The notes beneath the pieces were generated by a model. It searched no databases. It worked only from the letters and a program-made list of their open reading frames with translations, and had not been told where the DNA came from. From the NCBI GenBank assembly GCA_023398815.1, contig JAEWRW010000010.1, forward strand, positions 38,687 to 102,686: a stretch of DNA of 64,000 nucleotides. Reading direction: 5' to 3'. Both the position numbers and the translations under genes were made by a program. The stretch comes from Bacillota bacterium (GTDB lineage Bacteria > Bacillota > Clostridia > Christensenellales > UMGS416). This document shows, one piece after another, positions 61,972-64,000 of the stretch (position 1 is its first letter; every line of letters begins with the position of its first letter).

Positions 61972-64000
61972 ATGAAGTGGTTTCTCAACATGAAGATCAG
62001 GACAAAGCTCATTCTGTGCTTCCTGGTGGGGGCGCTGCTGACGCTGGGGACGGGGGCGGTCGCCGTCGTCAACATGCAGAAACTGGTGCAGAATGACGAG
62101 TTCCTGTACGCCCAGTACACCGAGCCGTTGGCCGATTCGGTGCAGCTGACGGGGATGTTCCAGCAGAGCCAGGTGGTGCTGCGCGATTATCTGGACGCCA
62201 AGACGCCCGATCTTCAAAAGAAACAATTGGCGTTGTTGGAAGAGAAGTACGCCGCGGTCGATCAGGCCATCAAGGACATTGGCGAGGGCAACAGCAACCC
62301 CAATATGACCGCGCTCTTGAAGACCGTCAACGAGAGCTATGCGACCTATAAAGGGGTTGTGGATCAGATCATCGCGCTGGTGAAGGACAACAAACCCGCC
62401 GAAGCCCATGAGACGATGGACGACGATGAGATGGTGGCGGCCTCGGTAGCCATGAACGAGGCGGTTGACAAACTCACCAGCCAGCTGACCAACGATGCCC
62501 AGAACATTGCCAAGACCAACGACCAGACGGCCACCTTCAGCACCTATGTGGTGGTAGGTATGGTGGGGCTGGCCGTGGTGCTTTCGGTTTTGCTGGGCCT
62601 CACCGTGTCCGGGCTCATCAGCCGGCCGTTGCGCCGGACCGCCGACGCGGCCCGCAAGCTCGCGGAGGGCGACAGCGGGGTGACCCTCAATGTGCGTACC
62701 AAGGATGAAACCGGCGTGGTGGCCCAGGCCGTGCAGCAGGCGGCGCTCTCCATCGGCGCCATGGCCCAGGACGCCAATATGCTGGCGGAGGCCGCCGCCG
62801 AAGGCAGGCTCTCGGTGCGTGCCGACGCCAGCCGTCACCAGGGCGATTACCGCCGCATTGTGGAGGGTGTCAACCACACGCTCGATCTCGTCATTGGGCC
62901 GGTCAACGCGGCTGCCGACCAATTGGGCCGGATGAGCCGGGGCGAGGACCTGGAAGTTCTGGATGTCGAAGGGTACCATGGTGATTTCCGCGCCATCATC
63001 GTCAGCCTCAACGACGTGCGAGAGGCGCTCTATGCCATGCTGGGCGATGTGGGCATGCTGACCGTGGCGGCCAAGGAAGGGAAGCTTTCCACCCGGGTGG
63101 ACGCCGAGCGGCACCTGGGCGGGTACCGGGGCATCGTGGGCGGCGTCAACGAAATCCTCGACGCCGTGCTCAACCCCATCGGCGAGACGACCGCCGTGCT
63201 GCAGCGCATGGCCAATGGCGACCTCAGTGCCCGGGTGGAGGGCGACTACGTGGGCGACCACGCCCAGATCAAGAACGCCCTCAATGAAACGCTCGATGCC
63301 CTGCAGAGCTATGTGGGTGAGATCTCGGCCGTCCTCAACGAGATGGCCACCGGCAACCTGGAGGTGTCCATCGACGCGGACTACCGCGGGGACTTCGGGC
63401 CCATCAAGGATTCGCTCAACAACATTGTAAACGCCCTCAACGAGATGCTCTCCGAAATGGCTCGGGCTGCCGAGCAGGTGGCCTCCGGCACCGGCCAGGT
63501 CAGTGCCGGCAGCCAGGCGCTGAGCCAAGGTGCCACCGAGCAGGCCAGCGCCATTGAGCAGCTGACGGCCTCGGTGACGGAGATTGCCGGGCAGACCAAG
63601 GAGAACGCGCTCAAAGCCACCAAGGCCAGCGACCTGACCGCCACCGCACGAGACCAGGCGGTGGCCGGCAACAGCCAGATGAAGGCCATGCAGCGCAGCA
63701 TGGAGGAGATCAACGCAAGCTCTGCTTCCATCTCCAAGATCATCAAGGTCATTGACGACATCGCGTTCCAGACGAACCTGCTGGCGCTGAACGCGGCGGT
63801 GGAAGCCGCCCGTGCCGGGCAGCACGGCAAAGGGTTTGCCGTGGTGGCCGAGGAAGTGCGGAGCCTGGCGGCTCGCAGCGCCACGGCGGCCAAGGAGACG
63901 ACCGACCTCATTGAGAACTCGGTGAAGAAGGCCGAGCAGGGCACAAAACTGGCGAACGAGACGGCCCAGGCGCTGGAGAAGATTGTCGGCGGCGTGGAGA
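61972..64000 (+). CDS. Methyl-accepting chemotaxis protein with tandem HAMP domains (truncated by window end)
   Basis: At least 676 residues; the C-terminus lies beyond the window. TM1 is ILCFLVGALLTLGTGAVAVV, followed by a helical four-helix-bundle sensor (residues about 35-180), TM2 VVVGMVGLAVVLSVLLGLTV, and at least four HAMP-like units in a row (signs include ISRPLRRTADAARKLAEGD, GPVNAAADQLGRMSRGE, ANGDLSARVEGDY and ATGNLEVSIDADY). The signalling tip appears as DIAFQTNLLALNAAVEAARAG. It senses an unknown ligand and signals through CheW/CheA. ATG follows AAAGGAGAACGTTT. Confidence 0.95.
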   Translation, partial: MKWFLNMKIRTKLILCFLVGALLTLGTGAVAVVNMQKLVQNDEFLYAQYTEPLADSVQLTGMFQQSQVVLRDYLDAKTPDLQKKQLALLEEKYAAVDQAIKDIGEGNSNPNMTALLKTVNESYATYKGVVDQIIALVKDNKPAEAHETMDDDEMVAASVAMNEAVDKLTSQLTNDAQNIAKTNDQTATFSTYVVVGMVGLAVVLSVLLGLTVSGLISRPLRRTADAARKLAEGDSGVTLNVRTKDETGVVAQAVQQAALSIGAMAQDANMLAEAAAEGRLSVRADASRHQGDYRRIVEGVNHTLDLVIGPVNAAADQLGRMSRGEDLEVLDVEGYHGDFRAIIVSLNDVREALYAMLGDVGMLTVAAKEGKLSTRVDAERHLGGYRGIVGGVNEILDAVLNPIGETTAVLQRMANGDLSARVEGDYVGDHAQIKNALNETLDALQSYVGEISAVLNEMATGNLEVSIDADYRGDFGPIKDSLNNIVNALNEMLSEMARAAEQVASGTGQVSAGSQALSQGATEQASAIEQLTASVTEIAGQTKENALKATKASDLTATARDQAVAGNSQMKAMQRSMEEINASSASISKIIKVIDDIAFQTNLLALNAAVEAARAGQHGKGFAVVAEEVRSLAARSATAAKETTDLIENSVKKAEQGTKLANETAQALEKIVGGVE

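Overview
The window reads as chromosomal DNA of a high-GC member of the Clostridia (Bacillota), roughly 60-65% G+C by eye. Pointers to that group are Shine-Dalgarno sequences of the AGGAGG type before nearly every gene, SpoVB-type flippase, rubrerythrin, a near-consensus Rex operator in front of an iron alcohol dehydrogenase, an intrinsic terminator in the amtB leader, tRNAs with encoded CCA, and several ABC-2 exporters. GH10 and GH36 glycosidases without signal peptides, an aldose epimerase and a lactate permease fit an anaerobic gut or rumen fermenter. No genus can be named from sequence alone.

Layout. 1-12 kb: uracil permease (cut by the window edge), NIPSNAP protein, a DNA sliding clamp away from dnaA, a GT2-LicD fusion, the glnK/amtB pair, a tocopherol-cyclase-like protein, then tilS-hpt. 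12-20 kb: PAS/GGDEF cyclase with a likely frameshift, a frameshifted solute-binding lipoprotein, ComB, tRNA-Gln and tRNA-Glu, and a TetR gene divergent from a lipoprotein with MACPF and beta-prism (MABP-like) domains. 20-34 kb: small P-loop kinase, two ABC-2 export operons (20.8-23.5 and 30.6-33.8 kb), metallo-hydrolase, lactate permease, degenerate pyrophosphatase, flavin reductase, O-acetylhomoserine sulfhydrylase and a frameshifted XRE-TPR regulator. 34-48 kb: GNAT, CBM9-like protein, an AT-rich DUF2971 gene, GH10, DEDD exonuclease, FAD oxidoreductase, EamA/AraC pair, PASTA lipoprotein, DUF2935, PHP and aldose epimerase genes. 48-64 kb: an AT-rich gene with a nucleoside-deoxyribosyltransferase-like domain beside two tRNA-Ser genes, asnS, GH36, rubrerythrin, a TM1266-like regulator, SpoVB-like flippase, Fe-ADH with LysR, cheW and a poly-HAMP chemoreceptor running off the right edge.

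The most unusual feature is not a gene. At least eleven intergenic gaps of 0.3-0.8 kb hold related, non-coding, hairpin-rich elements. Each lies directly 3' of a gene and on that gene's strand. Loops and short linkers are conserved between copies while the stems differ by matched changes on both arms (for example CTCACCCTGC/GCAGGGTGAG in one copy and CGCGTTGC/GCAACGCG at the same place in another). This covariation implies selection for structure, probably as RNA. One copy has supplied the last codons of the metY-like gene, and a sub-module occurs as inverted copies flanking a 5.7 kb block.

Two AT-rich genes (DUF2971 and the deoxyribosyltransferase-like gene) look horizontally acquired and of a type seen in defence contexts, though no complete defence system is visible. 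Three genes carry single-base frameshifts, two of them in G-rich runs; sequence error is as likely as real inactivation.
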